Below, piece after piece: positions 46,017 to 56,110 of a DNA stretch of 64,000 bases. This stretch comes from Nitrosomonadales bacterium. GTDB taxonomy: Bacteria > Pseudomonadota > Gammaproteobacteria > Burkholderiales > Gallionellaceae. The stretch's first letter is position 1, and every line of letters begins with the position of its first letter. Below the pieces are notes generated by a model that worked only from the letters and a program-made list of their open reading frames with translations, did no database searches and was not told where the DNA came from. The position numbers and the translations under genes were made by a program. The stretch is taken from the NCBI GenBank assembly GCA_016218415.1, contig JACRED010000039.1:1-64000 (forward strand), given 5' to 3'.

Positions 46017-46645
46017 TATTCCTCGATTCCAAAAGGTGAAACATTGCCCTTGCCGCGCCGCAGCATCACCGGCACATCGCCGGTCAGATCGATCACGGTG
46101 GTGAAGTCCATGCCCACCGCACCGCCGTCTATCACCAGTTCGACCTGTTTTTCCAGCAGATCGCGGATGTGCCCGGCATCGTTCAGCGGCCCTTCTTCAT
46201 CCGGCAGGATCAGCGTGGAGCTGCACATCGGCTCGCCGAGTTCTTCGAGCAAGGCCAGCGCCACCGGATGATCGGGGATGCGGATGCCGACGGTGCTGCG
46301 CTTGGGATGCTGCAGACGCTTGGGGACTTCCTTGGTCGCCTCCAGGATGAAGGTATAACTGCCCGGCGTGTTGCTCTTCAGCAGGCGGAATTTCACGTTA
46401 TCCACCCGCGCATAGCGGGAGATCTCCGACAGGTCGCGGCACATCAGCGTCAGGTGATGCTGCTCGTCCAGCTGGCGTATCTGGCGGATGCGCGTCACCG
46501 CATGCTTGTCGTCCAGATGGCAGCCCAGCGCGTAACTGGAGTCGGTGGGATACACCACGATACCGCCGTCGCGCAGCATCGCCGCCGCCTGACGGATCAG
46601 GCGCGGCTGCGGGTTGTCTGCATGGATGGTGAAGAACTGCGACAT
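46016..46645 (-). CDS. YciO/YrdC-family protein (threonylcarbamoyl-AMP synthase fold)
   Basis: 209 residues. SUA5/YciO/YrdC fold: GGIVVYPTDSSYALGC near the N-terminus, KSNTPGSYTFILEAT, and RSTVGIRIPDHP..LALLEELGEPMCSSTLILP. TsaC/YrdC makes the threonylcarbamoyl-AMP used for the t6A base of tRNA. The sequence (for example TPGSYTFIL) looks nearer to YciO, whose role in t6A is weak or uncertain. Its start overlaps the PHP gene's stop by one base, so translation is coupled. Confidence 0.9.
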   Translation of the reverse strand: MSQFFTIHADNPQPRLIRQAAAMLRDGGIVVYPTDSSYALGCHLDDKHAVTRIRQIRQLDEQHHLTLMCRDLSEISRYARVDNVKFRLLKSNTPGSYTFILEATKEVPKRLQHPKRSTVGIRIPDHPVALALLEELGEPMCSSTLILPDEEGPLNDAGHIRDLLEKQVELVIDGGAVGMDFTTVIDLTGDVPVMLRRGKGNVSPFGIEE

Positions 46646-47520
46646 CAGGCCGCCTTCAAAACGGGCGGATGCTCCCAGCTTTCCCACACCGGCCTGCAAC
46701 CCAGCGGGAAATCCGGCAAACGCCCCATGTCGCGCCAGCTTTCGCCCGGCCCGTGGAAATCGGAACCGCATGAACACAGCAGATTGAACTCTTCCGCATA
46801 GCGCGCAAATTCGGCGTATTGCTCGGGCGTGTGACTGCCGGTCACGACCTCCACCGCCTGACCGCCCGCCTCGACAAACTCGGCCAGCAATTCGCGCATG
46901 GTCTTCTTGCCCATACCGGCGCGCCCGCACATATAGCGTCCGGGATGCGCCAGCACCGCCACCCCGCCGCTGCCGCGTATCCAGGCTATCGCGTCCTGCA
47001 AGACCGCCCACTGGTGCGGCACATAGCCCGGCTTGCCCTTCACCAGATAGCGGTTGAACACGCTCTTCACATCCTTGCAATGTCCGGTCTCGACCAGATA
47101 ACGCGCAAAATGGGTGCGGCCTATCATATTGGGATTCCCCGCAAAGTGATACGCGCCCTGCAATACCCCGCCTATGCCGGCCTTGGCCAATTCGTCGGCC
47201 ATCTTTCTGGCGCGCTCGCCGCGGCCGCTGCGCACGCTGCGCAAACCTTCGGCCAGCGGCGGATAGGCCGGGTCTATGCCCAGGCCGACGATGTGCAGGG
47301 TATGCGTGCGCCAGGACACGGATATCTCCACGCCGCTGATGAAACTCATGCCCAGCCGCACCGCCGCTGCGCGCGCCTCATCCAGCCCTTCCATGTCGTC
47401 GTGGTCGGTCAGGGCCAGCACTTTCACGCCGCGCTCGGCTGCGCGCTCCACCACCTCCGTAGGCGTGAGCGTGCCGTCGGAGATGCGGGAATGGCAATGC
47501 AGGTCGTAATCCAGCATCAA
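46645..47520 (-). CDS. PHP-domain phosphoesterase (YciV/RNase AM-like)
   Basis: 291 residues. PHP metal-binding motifs are present: DLHCHSRISDGTLTP at the N-terminus, LALTDHDDMEG, ISGVEISV, GVAVLAHPGRY and CGSDFHGPG near the C-terminus. The E. coli homologue hydrolyses 3',5'-nucleoside bisphosphates and trims 5' ends of rRNA. It follows rnfH with an ATGA overlap. Confidence 0.92.
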   Translation of the reverse strand: MMLDYDLHCHSRISDGTLTPTEVVERAAERGVKVLALTDHDDMEGLDEARAAAVRLGMSFISGVEISVSWRTHTLHIVGLGIDPAYPPLAEGLRSVRSGRGERARKMADELAKAGIGGVLQGAYHFAGNPNMIGRTHFARYLVETGHCKDVKSVFNRYLVKGKPGYVPHQWAVLQDAIAWIRGSGGVAVLAHPGRYMCGRAGMGKKTMRELLAEFVEAGGQAVEVVTGSHTPEQYAEFARYAEEFNLLCSCGSDFHGPGESWRDMGRLPDFPLGCRPVWESWEHPPVLKAA

Positions 47521-47828
47521 GCGTCACCGCCGCCCTTCTTCATGACCTTCCCCTCTTCGGCGCGTTTCCTGCGCACTTCCTTGGGATCGGCGATCAGCGG
47601 GCGGTAGATTTCGATGCGATCCTTGTCGCGCAGCACGGCGTCGCCCTTGGTCAGCTTGCCGAAGATGCCCAACTTGTTTGTGGACAGGTCGATCGCGGGG
47701 TATTTTTGCAGGATGCCGCTGGCCTGGATCGCCTCGGCCACCGTCGTGCCCGCCGCCACCTGCTGCCTGAGCAGTGTCTGCTCGTTGGGCAGGGCATACA
47801 CCACTTCGATGTTGATTTTTTCAGTCAT
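47517..47828 (-). CDS. rnfH: RnfH-family ubiquitin-like protein
   Basis: 103 residues. IEVVYALPNEQTLLRQQVAAGTTVAEAI and LGIFGKLTKGDAVLRDKDRIEIYRPL mark the RnfH (UPF0125) family, which has a beta-grasp fold. The partner and function are unknown. Coupled to ratA by an ATGA overlap. The smpB/ratA/rnfH neighbourhood is conserved in beta- and gammaproteobacteria. Confidence 0.92.
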   Translation of the reverse strand: MTEKINIEVVYALPNEQTLLRQQVAAGTTVAEAIQASGILQKYPAIDLSTNKLGIFGKLTKGDAVLRDKDRIEIYRPLIADPKEVRRKRAEEGKVMKKGGGDA

Positions 47829-48262
47829 TTATTCGTATAAACCTTTTCTGCGCGGTGGATAAAAGCATCCACGAAACTGTTGGCTATGTAATGAAACACC
47901 GGCCCGACCAGCTTCTCCAGCAGCTTGCTGGAAAATTCATAGTGCAGGCGAAACTCTATTTTACAGGCTGTATCGCTCAACGGGATAAATCTCCAGCTGC
48001 CGTCCAGATGTTTGAACGGCCCATCCTGCAACGTCATGTCGATCCGATACGGGGGAGTGCGCGCGTTCTCGGTGGTGAAATGCTGTTTGATGTGGTGATA
48101 ATCGATGTGCACAGTGGCATGCACCGTGGTGCCGTCCAGCGCGCTGACACTGGCACCGCCGCACCAAGGCAGGAACTGCGGGTATTCCTCCACGCGATCC
48201 ACCAGGTTGAACATCTGCTCCGCGCTGTGCGCAACCAGCACTGTTTTCTCAACTAACGCCAT
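47825..48262 (-). CDS. ratA: RatA/COQ10-like START-domain protein
   Basis: 145 residues from the ATG before [17 protein letters not shown] (a frame to 48322 has no family similarity). START/Bet v1-like lipid-binding fold: [18 protein letters not shown], then SWRFIPL and [25 protein letters not shown]. The E. coli protein has been described as an inhibitor of 70S ribosome formation; the eukaryotic homologue COQ10 binds ubiquinone. The gene is divergent from smpB, 90 bases away. Confidence 0.92.
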   Translation of the reverse strand: MALVEKTVLVAHSAEQMFNLVDRVEEYPQFLPWCGGASVSALDGTTVHATVHIDYHHIKQHFTTENARTPPYRIDMTLQDGPFKHLDGSWRFIPLSDTACKIEFRLHYEFSSKLLEKLVGPVFHYIANSFVDAFIHRAEKVYTNK

Positions 48263-48352
48263 TACCAGACACCATCGCCAACCGGGGCCGCCATTCCAAA
48301 GGCTGGTAGAATAGCCGAACACACCATAAAACTCACCTGCAATTCACCCGTA

Positions 48353-48802
48353 ATGAGCATCATCCAGAACAAAAAAGCCTTTCACGAATACTTCATCGAA
48401 GACAAATATGAAGCCGGCATCATGCTGGAAGGCTGGGAAGTCAAGGCTATCCGTGCCGGACGCGCACAACTGAAAGAAGCTTACGTGATGGTCAAGGACG
48501 GCGAGCTGTACCTGCTCGGCTCGCACATCAGCCCGCTGCTCAACGCCTCCACCCACATCCATCCCGACCCGGTGCGCACCCGCAAACTGCTGCTGCACAA
48601 ACAGGAGATCGACAAAATCATCGGCAAGGTGCAGCGCGCCGGCTATACGCTGATGCCGCTGGACATGCACTACAAGGGAGGCCGCGTCAAACTCGAGATC
48701 GGCCTCGCCAAAGGCAAGAAACAGCATGACAAACGGGCGACCGAGCGAGAAAAGGACGCCAAACGCGAGGCTGCTCAAGCCGTAAAAAAGGAGCGGCGCT
48801 AA
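48353..48802 (+). CDS. smpB: SsrA-binding protein SmpB
   Basis: 149 residues. The OB-fold core reads [43 protein letters not shown] and carries the tmRNA-binding residues; a basic C-terminal tail ([20 protein letters not shown]...KKERR) reaches the decoding centre. SmpB delivers tmRNA to stalled ribosomes. The tmRNA gene is not in this window. The last 62 bases of the gene have a diverged copy at 48889-48950. Confidence 0.96.
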   Translation: MSIIQNKKAFHEYFIEDKYEAGIMLEGWEVKAIRAGRAQLKEAYVMVKDGELYLLGSHISPLLNASTHIHPDPVRTRKLLLHKQEIDKIIGKVQRAGYTLMPLDMHYKGGRVKLEIGLAKGKKQHDKRATEREKDAKREAAQAVKKERR

Positions 48803-48888
48803 GCATATGCCCGTTTGCGGCGTAGACTAACATTCGTGCAGCGAATGTTAAGCCCGCAACGCGAGCGGTCGGAGCCACAAGCTCGCTA

Positions 48889-48950
48889 CCGAACGTGAAA
48901 AGGATGCCAAGCGGGAAGCGTCTCAGGCCGTGAAAAAGGAGCGGCGCTAA
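48889..48950 (+). pseudogene. Second copy of the smpB 3' end
   Basis: 48889-48950 aligns without gaps to 48741-48802; about 10 of 62 bases differ, mostly at third codon positions, and the encoded tail differs in one residue (EAAQ versus EASQ). There is no start or upstream smpB sequence, so it is a tail remnant. The 86 bases between the copies contain a hairpin AACATTCG/CGAATGTT (48829-48849). Confidence 0.8.
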
Positions 48951-49014
48951 ATTCTGCAGAACCGAATTGCCCACCGCATGTCCTACCTCGACCTGTTCCG
49001 GAAAGAGGCAGCCC

Positions 49015-49608
49015 ATGAAACCGCTGATCCGATTATTTCTCATCCTCGCCGCACTGCTACCCGCCGCGAGCCACGTTTACGCGAAAGGAACCGCCATGAC
49101 CGAAACCCGACAAGCCGCCTATCTGGCCGGCGGTTGCTTCTGGGGGATGGAAGAACTGGTGCGCCAGATACCCGGCGTACTGGGAACCGAAGTCGGCTAT
49201 ACCGGCGGCGAAACGCCGAATGCGGTCTACCAGCAGGTCAAGACCGGGCGCACCGGCCATGCGGAATCGCTGAAGATCGTGTTCGATCCCGTGCAACTCA
49301 CCTATCGTCACCTGCTGTTCGAGTTCTTCCGCATGCACAACCCGACCACGCGCAACAAGCAGGGCAACGACATCGGCACACAGTACCGCTCGGCGATCTT
49401 CTATCTCGATGAAACACAAAAAAGTACCGCCGAAGAAGTCATCAGGACCGTGGACGCTTCCGGCGACTGGGGCGCGCCGGTCGTCACCGAAGTCGTGCCG
49501 TACAGGGAGTTTTACCGCGCCGAGGAATATCACCAGAAATATCTGGTCAAGCATCCGGATGGCTATACCTGCCACTTTGTGCGGCGGTTGGGATTGGGGG
49601 AGAAGTAG
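49015..49608 (+). CDS. msrA: Peptide-methionine (S)-S-oxide reductase, apparently exported
   Basis: 197 residues from the ATG giving MKPLIRLFLILAALLP, a clear Sec signal peptide (cleavage near VYA-KG, about 23). The catalytic Cys is at about 41 in AGGCFWGMEE; GTEVGYTGG and NDIGTQYRSAIFY complete the MsrA signature. A second ATG in frame (49096, Met28) has AAAGGA at good spacing and would give a cytoplasmic enzyme without signal. It reduces the S-epimer of methionine sulfoxide with thioredoxin or a similar donor. A C-terminal Cys (DGYTCHFV) may be the resolving residue. It ends 7 bases before the CCA of the opposing tRNA gene. Confidence 0.93.
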   Translation: MKPLIRLFLILAALLPAASHVYAKGTAMTETRQAAYLAGGCFWGMEELVRQIPGVLGTEVGYTGGETPNAVYQQVKTGRTGHAESLKIVFDPVQLTYRHLLFEFFRMHNPTTRNKQGNDIGTQYRSAIFYLDETQKSTAEEVIRTVDASGDWGAPVVTEVVPYREFYRAEEYHQKYLVKHPDGYTCHFVRRLGLGEK

Positions 49609-49615
49609 CATTTAA

Positions 49616-49691
49616 TGGTGCCGAAGAGAGGAATCGAACCTCCGACCTACGCGTTACGAGTGCGTTGCTCTACCAACTGAGCTACTTCGGC
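49616..49691 (-). tRNA. tRNA-Thr (anticodon CGT)
   Basis: Minus strand: acceptor stem GCCGAAG/CTTCGGC, discriminator A and encoded CCA. The D arm is AGCTCAGTTGGTAGAGC, the anticodon loop CTCGTAA, and the T arm GTTCGATTC. It reads ACG codons. Confidence 0.95.
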
Positions 49692-49818
49692 AATGACGCC
49701 GCAAATTATAGATGACGCGCCGCGCTTAGTGCCACCCTTTTGACATGGTGGTGCGTAGCACTCGGGTGCGGGGCAAGGGGTGAGGCGGCTCCTCCCGCGC
49801 CCGCGCTATCGCGCCCTG

Positions 49819-50886
49819 TCAGAACCGCCAGCGGTATTCATCCACGGCCAAAGGTTGCGGCTCGCCCTCGATCTCGTTGAGCAGCAATTCCGCGCTGGCC
49901 AGCGACATGGTCACGCCGTAGCGGAAGTGACCGCTGTTGGCATACAGGTTGGCAATATGCGGATGCCTGCCTATGGTGGGGATATTGTCCGGCGAACCGG
50001 GGCGGAAACCCGCCCAATGCCGAACCGGCTGGATGCCGCGCCATTCCGGGAAGATTTCACACACGCGTTTCATCAGGCTATCGCGCGCCTCGACAGTGGT
50101 GGATTTGTCGAAGCCGACATCCTCCAGCGTGCTGCCCACCAGCACATGCCCGTCTCGTCGCGGGATCAGATACAAGTCCTGTTTGAGCAGGATATGCCGG
50201 AACGGCGGCTCATCGAATTTAAACAGCAGTATCTGCCCGCGTATCGGACGGATCTCCAGGTTGAGCGCATGCTCGCCCAGCAGCACCTTGCTCCACGCAC
50301 CCGCCGCAACGATGTAGGCATCCGCAACGAGCTTATCCCGCGCGGTGTGCAGCGCAACCACGCGATCGCCGACGATTTCGAATTTCCGTACTTCATGCTG
50401 CTCGAGGATCACGCCGCCCAGCATCTCCACGCGCGCGCGCAATGCGCTTAACAGGCGGGGATTGCGCACCTGCGCGACTTCCGGCAACAGCAGGCCGGTC
50501 CCCTGAGCGCCATGCAAATGACCGGCCAGCCCGACCTCCTGCAACGCGACCTGGTGCTGCGCGCACCACAGCCCGGCCCTCTGCTGCTGAAACGGCGGCA
50601 ACAACAGCATGCCGCTGCGCTGATATTCCGGATCGATGCCGGTCGTGGCATGCAGCAGCGCGGCGGCTTCGCCGAACATGCCCATGCCGCGATGCGCGAG
50701 ATGCGTGACAGGCTCCCGGTAATCCCATGAGCACAGCGGCGACAGGATGCCGCCACCGGCCCACGAGGCTTCCTGCCCGGCTGTGCCGCGCTCCGCCAGC
50801 GTCACGCGGTAGCCGGCTTGCAACAGGGAGATCGCACTGGTCAGCCCTATCGTACCGGCACCGACGATCAGGAAATCAGCGGGCAC
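49819..50886 (-). CDS. thiO: Glycine oxidase ThiO (FAD-dependent)
   Basis: 355 residues from a GTG 2 bases after the ispH stop, chosen because the FAD motif (FLIVGAGTIGLTSAISLLQAG) begins at once; the longer open frame upstream is antisense-like and overlaps ispH. DAO-family features are AGGGILSPL, RPIRGQILLF, VGSTLEDVGFD and the C-terminal WAGFRPGSPDNIPTIG. ThiO converts glycine to iminoglycine (dehydroglycine) for the thiazole of thiamin in aerobes; no thiS/thiG is adjacent. Last gene of the ribF-ileS-lspA-ispH-thiO run. Confidence 0.88.
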   Translation of the reverse strand: MPADFLIVGAGTIGLTSAISLLQAGYRVTLAERGTAGQEASWAGGGILSPLCSWDYREPVTHLAHRGMGMFGEAAALLHATTGIDPEYQRSGMLLLPPFQQQRAGLWCAQHQVALQEVGLAGHLHGAQGTGLLLPEVAQVRNPRLLSALRARVEMLGGVILEQHEVRKFEIVGDRVVALHTARDKLVADAYIVAAGAWSKVLLGEHALNLEIRPIRGQILLFKFDEPPFRHILLKQDLYLIPRRDGHVLVGSTLEDVGFDKSTTVEARDSLMKRVCEIFPEWRGIQPVRHWAGFRPGSPDNIPTIGRHPHIANLYANSGHFRYGVTMSLASAELLLNEIEGEPQPLAVDEYRWRF

Positions 50887-50888
50887 AG

Positions 50889-51839
50889 TCAGGGTTGAAC
50901 TGCGATCGGGATCAGCGTCTTGGGCAGCGGGAACACCACGTTCTCGACGATACCCTGTAACTCGGTGACGTGCTGTGCGCCGAGCTGCTGCAAGCGCCCG
51001 ATCACGCCCTGCACCAGCACCTCGGGCGCGGATGCGCCCGCGCTGATGCCCACACGCGGTTTGCCGGCAAACCATTCCGGTTGCAGCTCATCCGCATCGT
51101 TCACCAGATAGGCCGGGATACCGACATTAGCCGCGACCTCGCGCAAGCGATTGGAATTCGAACTGTTCGGCGAACCCACCACAACCACCACGTCGCATTG
51201 TTTGACCAGCATCTTCACCGCGTCCTGGCGGTTCTGCGTGGCATAGCAGATGTCGTCCTTCTTCGGGCCGGTGATGAACGGAAAGCGCGTCTTCAACGCG
51301 GCGATGATCGCGCTGGCGTCGTCCACCGACAGCGTGGTCTGGGTGACGTAGGCCAGATTGTGTTCGTCGTTCACCTTGAGTTGCGCTACCTGATCCGGCG
51401 ATTCCACCAGATACATCCCGCCATTGCCCTCACCCTCACTTTGGCCCATCGTGCCCTCGACTTCCGGGTGTCCGGCGTGGCCGATCATGATGATCTCCTT
51501 GCCCTGCTCGCGCATCCGTGACACCTCGATATGCACCTTGGTCACCAGCGGGCAGGTCGCGTCGAACACCGTCAGGCCGCGCGCTTCCGCCTCGCGCCGC
51601 ACAGCCTGCGACACGCCGTGCGCGCTGAAGATCAGGATGCTGCCGCGCGGCACTTCGGCCAGATCCTCGATGAACACCGCGCCCTTCTGGCGCAAACCGT
51701 CCACGACGAATTTGTTGTGCACCACCTCGTGGCGCACATAGATGGGCGCGCCGTGCAAAGCCAGCGCGCGCTCCACGATCTCGATGGCGCGGTCGACGCC
51801 GGCGCAGAAGCCGCGCGGATTAGCCAGTAATAGTTCCAT
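50889..51839 (-). CDS. ispH: 4-hydroxy-3-methylbut-2-enyl diphosphate reductase
   Basis: 316 residues. The three Fe-S ligand cysteines are in [21 protein letters not shown] and [25 protein letters not shown] and [13 protein letters not shown] are also diagnostic. It is the last enzyme of the MEP isoprenoid pathway, giving IPP and DMAPP. It overlaps lspA by 20 bases, the usual proteobacterial order. Confidence 0.96.
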   Translation of the reverse strand: MELLLANPRGFCAGVDRAIEIVERALALHGAPIYVRHEVVHNKFVVDGLRQKGAVFIEDLAEVPRGSILIFSAHGVSQAVRREAEARGLTVFDATCPLVTKVHIEVSRMREQGKEIIMIGHAGHPEVEGTMGQSEGEGNGGMYLVESPDQVAQLKVNDEHNLAYVTQTTLSVDDASAIIAALKTRFPFITGPKKDDICYATQNRQDAVKMLVKQCDVVVVVGSPNSSNSNRLREVAANVGIPAYLVNDADELQPEWFAGKPRVGISAGASAPEVLVQGVIGRLQQLGAQHVTELQGIVENVVFPLPKTLIPIAVQP

Positions 51840-52296
51840 GTTTTTTCTCCATAAAGCCTTCCAGTATCAGCAGGAAGGCGCCGCAGGTGATCGCGGAGTC
51901 GGCCAGATTGAAAGCCGGAAAATAATGCGCATCCCAGTGGAAAGACAGAAAATCCACCACGTAACCGTATGCAATCCGGTCGATCAGGTTGCCCAGCGCG
52001 CCTCCCAGGATCAGGCTCAGCGCCAGCGCGAACAACACCTGCGCATGATGCCTGCGCAACAGCCAGATTATCCATGCCGAGGCCACAACGGCAATCGTGG
52101 TGAACAACCAGCGCTGCATCCCGCCCGCATCGCTGAGGAAGCTGAACGCCGCGCCGGTGTTATGCGCCAGCACCAGATCGAACACGCCGAGCACGTAAAG
52201 ATGCTCGCCATAGGCAAAGTGGCTGGTGATCCACGCCTTGCTCAACTGGTCGAGCACGATGACCAGCACAGACAAGGCCAGCCAGCGACTAAGCAT
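51820..52296 (-). CDS. lspA: Lipoprotein signal peptidase (signal peptidase II)
   Basis: 158 residues from the ATG before [19 protein letters not shown]. Four membrane helices; the catalytic Asp pair lies in [14 protein letters not shown] and [10 protein letters not shown]. It cleaves prolipoproteins before the lipidated Cys. The start lies 8 bases inside ileS. Confidence 0.95.
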   Translation of the reverse strand: MLSRWLALSVLVIVLDQLSKAWITSHFAYGEHLYVLGVFDLVLAHNTGAAFSFLSDAGGMQRWLFTTIAVVASAWIIWLLRRHHAQVLFALALSLILGGALGNLIDRIAYGYVVDFLSFHWDAHYFPAFNLADSAITCGAFLLILEGFMEKKHGTITG

Positions 52297-55156
52297 AGTG
52301 CCGCGCCTCGCCGCCGCCATACAGATTGCTCACGCAGCGGCCGCACAGCGTGGCGTGCTGCGCATCGGCGCCGACATCCGCGCGGTAATGCCAGCAGCGC
52401 TCGCACTTGTCATGCAGACTGGCGGAAACGTCGATGCGATGTTCCGCTTCTGCCGCAACGCGATGCACCGTGGCGCGCGAGGTGATGAACACAAAGCGCA
52501 GGTCATCGCCCATGCGTGCCAACACGTCGTAGTCCTGCCCGGACACGAACACGTCCACCTCGGCCGCCAGCGCGGAGCCGATCAGCCCGGCAGCGCGCGA
52601 TTCTTCCAGTTGCTTGTTCACTTTGGCGCGCCAGGCTTCGATGCCCATCCAGGCGGCAACCGCTTCGCCGTCGAGACGCGCATCGGGCAGGCTGTGCCAC
52701 TCGCCGACAAACACGCTGGCATCGTCCTTGCCGCTCAACACCTCCCATGCCTCCTCTGCGGTAAAGCTCAGGACAGGCGCGATCAGACGCACCAGGCTGT
52801 GGGTGATGTGATACAGCGCGTTCTGCGCGGAACGGCGCGCGGCGGAGTTGCCTCCTGCGGTGTACAACCGGTCTTTCAGGATGTCCAGATAGAAACCGCC
52901 GAGCTGCTCGGAACAGAAGGTCTGCAACTTGTGCGCGATCAGATGGAATTCATAGCGCGCGTAATCCGCGACAATCTCGTCCTGCAAATTCTGCATCAGC
53001 GCCAGCGCGTAGCGGTCGATCTCCAGCCAATCGCTCACCGGCAGCGCGTGTTGCTGCGGATCGAAATCATTGATGTTGGCCAGCAGGAAACGCAGCGTGT
53101 TGCGGATGCGCCGGTAACTTTCCACGACGCGTTTCAATATCTCGTCGGAGATCGTCAGCTCGCCCGAGTAGTCGGTCGCAGCCACCCACAGGCGCAGAAT
53201 GTCCGCGCCCAGCGTATCGAATATCTTCTGCGGCGCGATCACATTGCCCTTGGATTTCGACATCTTGTGGCCGCTGCCGTCCACGACAAAACCGTGCGTC
53301 AGCAAGGCATTGAACGGCGCGCGGCCGTTGATCGCGCAGCCGGTCAGCAGGCTGGACTGGAACCAGCCTCTATGCTGATCCGAACCTTCCAGATACAAAT
53401 CCGCAGGTGAACGCAATTCCGCGCGGCGCTGCAACACCGCCGCATGGGTCGCGCCGGAATCGAACCACACGTCCAGCGTATGGGTCAGTTTCTTGTAGTG
53501 CCCGGCCTCTGCGCCCAGCAGGTCCACCGAATTCAGGCTGAACCACGCCTCGATGCCGTCGCGCTCGACCAGCTTCGCCACCTGCTCCAGCAATTCCGGC
53601 GTGCGCGGATGCAACAGCCCGGTTTCCCTGTGCACAAAGAACGGCATCGGCACGCCCCAGTTGCGCTGGCGCGACACGCACCAGTCCGGGCGGTTCCTGA
53701 TCATTGCTTCCAGACGCGCCCTGCCCCAGCCCGGAAAGAATTCGGTCTGATCGACCGCCTGGTTGGCCAGATCGCGCAAAGCCATGCCATCGCGCTTTTC
53801 GGGCTTGCCCGAGTGCGAACGTTTTTCCTGCACCAGGTTTTCAATATCGGCGTTCGCATCCGTCGCGACGTTATCCATGCCGATGAACCACTGCGGCGTG
53901 GAACGGAAGATGATCGGCGTCTTGTGCCGCCAGCAATGCGGGTAGCTGTGCAGCATCTTCTCGATGTGCAACAGATGCCCGCTGGATTGCAGCGCGTCTA
54001 TCACCACATCGTTGGCTTTCCATACGAACAGGCCGCCGACCAGCGGCAGGCTGGCGACGAACTTGCCATCGTCGCCGACCGGATTGTCGGTCGGCAGGTT
54101 GTATTTCTGCCCGACGAAATAATCGTCCAGCCCGTGTGCCGGCGCGGTGTGCACCAGACCGGTACCGGCTTCCAGCGTGACATGGTCGCCGCAAATGACC
54201 GGAACGCTGCGCTCATAGAACGGATGTTGCAGCAGCAAACCTTCCAGCGCCGCCCCCTTGCAGGTCGCTGCCATGCCGTCGCCCCGGTCGTTGCTGCCGC
54301 CCAGTTGATAGCGCGCCAGGCACTGGGTCGCCAGATCGAATGCGAGGATAAGATAACCCCTGGGCGTCTTGATCAGGTCGTATTGGAATTCGGGATGCAC
54401 GCTCACCGCCTGATTGGCGGGCAAGGTCCACGGCGTGGTGGTCCAGATCACCGCATATACCCTGGCATCGCCCGGCAGCGACACGCCGAATGCTCTTTCC
54501 AACGCCCCCTTGTCCTTTACCTCGAAGCCCACGTCGATTGCGGGCGAGGTCTTGTCTTCGTATTCCACTTCCGCCTCGGCCAGCGCGGATTGGCAATCCA
54601 GGCACCAGTTCACCGGCTTGTAGCCCTGATACAGATAGCCGCGCTCGTAGATGCTGCCCAACGCGCGGATGATGTCGGCCTCGGTCTTGTAGTCCATCGT
54701 CAGATAGGGATGATCCCAGTCGCCCAGCACGCCGAGGCGGATGAAGTCCTTCTTCTGCCGGGCTATCTGTTCTTTCGCATAGGCGCGGCACAGTTCGCGG
54801 AACTGCGCGGGCGGGATCGCCTTGCCGTGTTTCTTCTCCACCTGCAACTCGATCGGCAGGCCGTGGCAATCCCAGCCGGGTACATAGGGCGCATCGAAGC
54901 CCGCCAATATTTTGGATTTGATGATGATGTCCTTGAGGACCTTGTTTACCGCGTGGCCGATGTGGATGTCGCCGTTCGCATAGGGCGGGCCGTCGTGCAG
55001 GATGAACTTCGGCTTGCCCTGCTTGGCCGAGCGTATCTTCCGGTAGCGCTGCTGCGCCTGCCAGCGCGCCAGCATCTGCGGCTCGCGTTTCGCAAGATCG
55101 CCGCGCATCGGGAACGGGGTGTCGGGGAGATTCAGTGTGGCTTTGTAATCGGTCAT
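52289..55156 (-). CDS. ileS: Isoleucyl-tRNA synthetase
   Basis: 955 residues. The HIGH motif is in [16 protein letters not shown], the editing domain has [14 protein letters not shown], and KMSKS reads [14 protein letters not shown]. The C-terminal zinc motif CERCWHYR...CGRCV is complete. It charges tRNA-Ile and edits Val. It is placed between ribF (27 bases before) and lspA (overlap), the conserved order. Confidence 0.97.
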   Translation of the reverse strand: MTDYKATLNLPDTPFPMRGDLAKREPQMLARWQAQQRYRKIRSAKQGKPKFILHDGPPYANGDIHIGHAVNKVLKDIIIKSKILAGFDAPYVPGWDCHGLPIELQVEKKHGKAIPPAQFRELCRAYAKEQIARQKKDFIRLGVLGDWDHPYLTMDYKTEADIIRALGSIYERGYLYQGYKPVNWCLDCQSALAEAEVEYEDKTSPAIDVGFEVKDKGALERAFGVSLPGDARVYAVIWTTTPWTLPANQAVSVHPEFQYDLIKTPRGYLILAFDLATQCLARYQLGGSNDRGDGMAATCKGAALEGLLLQHPFYERSVPVICGDHVTLEAGTGLVHTAPAHGLDDYFVGQKYNLPTDNPVGDDGKFVASLPLVGGLFVWKANDVVIDALQSSGHLLHIEKMLHSYPHCWRHKTPIIFRSTPQWFIGMDNVATDANADIENLVQEKRSHSGKPEKRDGMALRDLANQAVDQTEFFPGWGRARLEAMIRNRPDWCVSRQRNWGVPMPFFVHRETGLLHPRTPELLEQVAKLVERDGIEAWFSLNSVDLLGAEAGHYKKLTHTLDVWFDSGATHAAVLQRRAELRSPADLYLEGSDQHRGWFQSSLLTGCAINGRAPFNALLTHGFVVDGSGHKMSKSKGNVIAPQKIFDTLGADILRLWVAATDYSGELTISDEILKRVVESYRRIRNTLRFLLANINDFDPQQHALPVSDWLEIDRYALALMQNLQDEIVADYARYEFHLIAHKLQTFCSEQLGGFYLDILKDRLYTAGGNSAARRSAQNALYHITHSLVRLIAPVLSFTAEEAWEVLSGKDDASVFVGEWHSLPDARLDGEAVAAWMGIEAWRAKVNKQLEESRAAGLIGSALAAEVDVFVSGQDYDVLARMGDDLRFVFITSRATVHRVAAEAEHRIDVSASLHDKCERCWHYRADVGADAQHATLCGRCVSNLYGGGEARHYA

Positions 55157-55183
55157 TTCGTTTAATTCAGTAAAATTGGGTAA

Positions 55184-56110
55184 TCAGTCATGTTGGTTAA
55201 ACCATCGTTTTGCATGTTCCACATCCAGCGCGATCTGCCGCGTCAGTGTTTCCACATCGGGATATTTCTTTTCGTCGCGCAGCTTCTGCAAAAACTCCAC
55301 GCGCAGATGTTTGCCGTAAATATTCTGGGAAAACTCGAACAGGTGTGCCTCCAGAACCGGCTTGTCATCCTGCTTCACTGTCGGACGCACCCCCAGGCTG
55401 GCGACCCCCTGCAACACGCCCTGCCCCTCGGCGTGCGCCTGCACCACGTAGATGCCTTCCAGCGGCGGACGGTTGTGTTTCAACTGGATATTCGCGGTCG
55501 GGAAACCGATCTTGCCGCCCAATCCGTCGCCGTGCACTACCCTTCCGCTGATGCTGTAGTGCCTGCCCAGATAGCGTTGTGCCTCGCGCAACTGCCCGGC
55601 GCGCAGGGCGGCGCGCACCGCCGTGCTGGATATCCTGACCCCGTCATGGGTCACGCTGCGCACTACCTGCACCGCGAAACCGTGTTGCGATCCGAGCTTT
55701 TCCATCAACGCGAAATCGCCGACACGCCCGCTGCCAAAACGGAAGTCGTCGCCGATCAGCACAAACTTCGCGGACAACTTGGCGGACAACGCATGGATGA
55801 AATCCGCCGCGCTCATCCGGGCGAAATGCGCGTCGAAACGGCACACATGCACCTGGTCGATGCCCAGCGCGGCAAAAAACTCCAGCTTCTCGCGCAAGCT
55901 GGTCAAGCGCGGCGGAGCCTGCTGCGGCGTAAAGAACTCGAGCGGGTGCGGCTCGAAGATCACCACCGCCGTACGCAATCCGCGCGCTTTTGCCGCCGCG
56001 CGCAATTCGTTCAGCAATGCCTGATGACCCTGGTGCACCCCGTCGAAATTACCGATCGTGAGCGCAACAGGATGGTGGGTTGGGGAATAAAGTCCGCGTA
56101 GGATATGCAT
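55184..56110 (-). CDS. ribF: Bifunctional riboflavin kinase/FMN adenylyltransferase
   Basis: 308 residues. FAD synthetase domain (about 1-180; IGNFDGVHQGHQALL, VLIGDDFRFGSGRVGD, ISSTAVRAALRAG) and riboflavin kinase domain (about 185-305; VVHGDGLGGKIGFPTANI, GVASLGVRPT). It makes FMN and FAD, which supply flavoproteins such as ThiO downstream. First gene of the ileS-lspA-ispH run. Confidence 0.96.
   Translation of the reverse strand: MHILRGLYSPTHHPVALTIGNFDGVHQGHQALLNELRAAAKARGLRTAVVIFEPHPLEFFTPQQAPPRLTSLREKLEFFAALGIDQVHVCRFDAHFARMSAADFIHALSAKLSAKFVLIGDDFRFGSGRVGDFALMEKLGSQHGFAVQVVRSVTHDGVRISSTAVRAALRAGQLREAQRYLGRHYSISGRVVHGDGLGGKIGFPTANIQLKHNRPPLEGIYVVQAHAEGQGVLQGVASLGVRPTVKQDDKPVLEAHLFEFSQNIYGKHLRVEFLQKLRDEKKYPDVETLTRQIALDVEHAKRWFNQHD

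Noticed and set aside
48829-48849. Hairpin downstream of smpB considered as part of a tmRNA gene
   Set aside because: No tRNA-like ends, no tag reading frame and only 86 bases of spacer.
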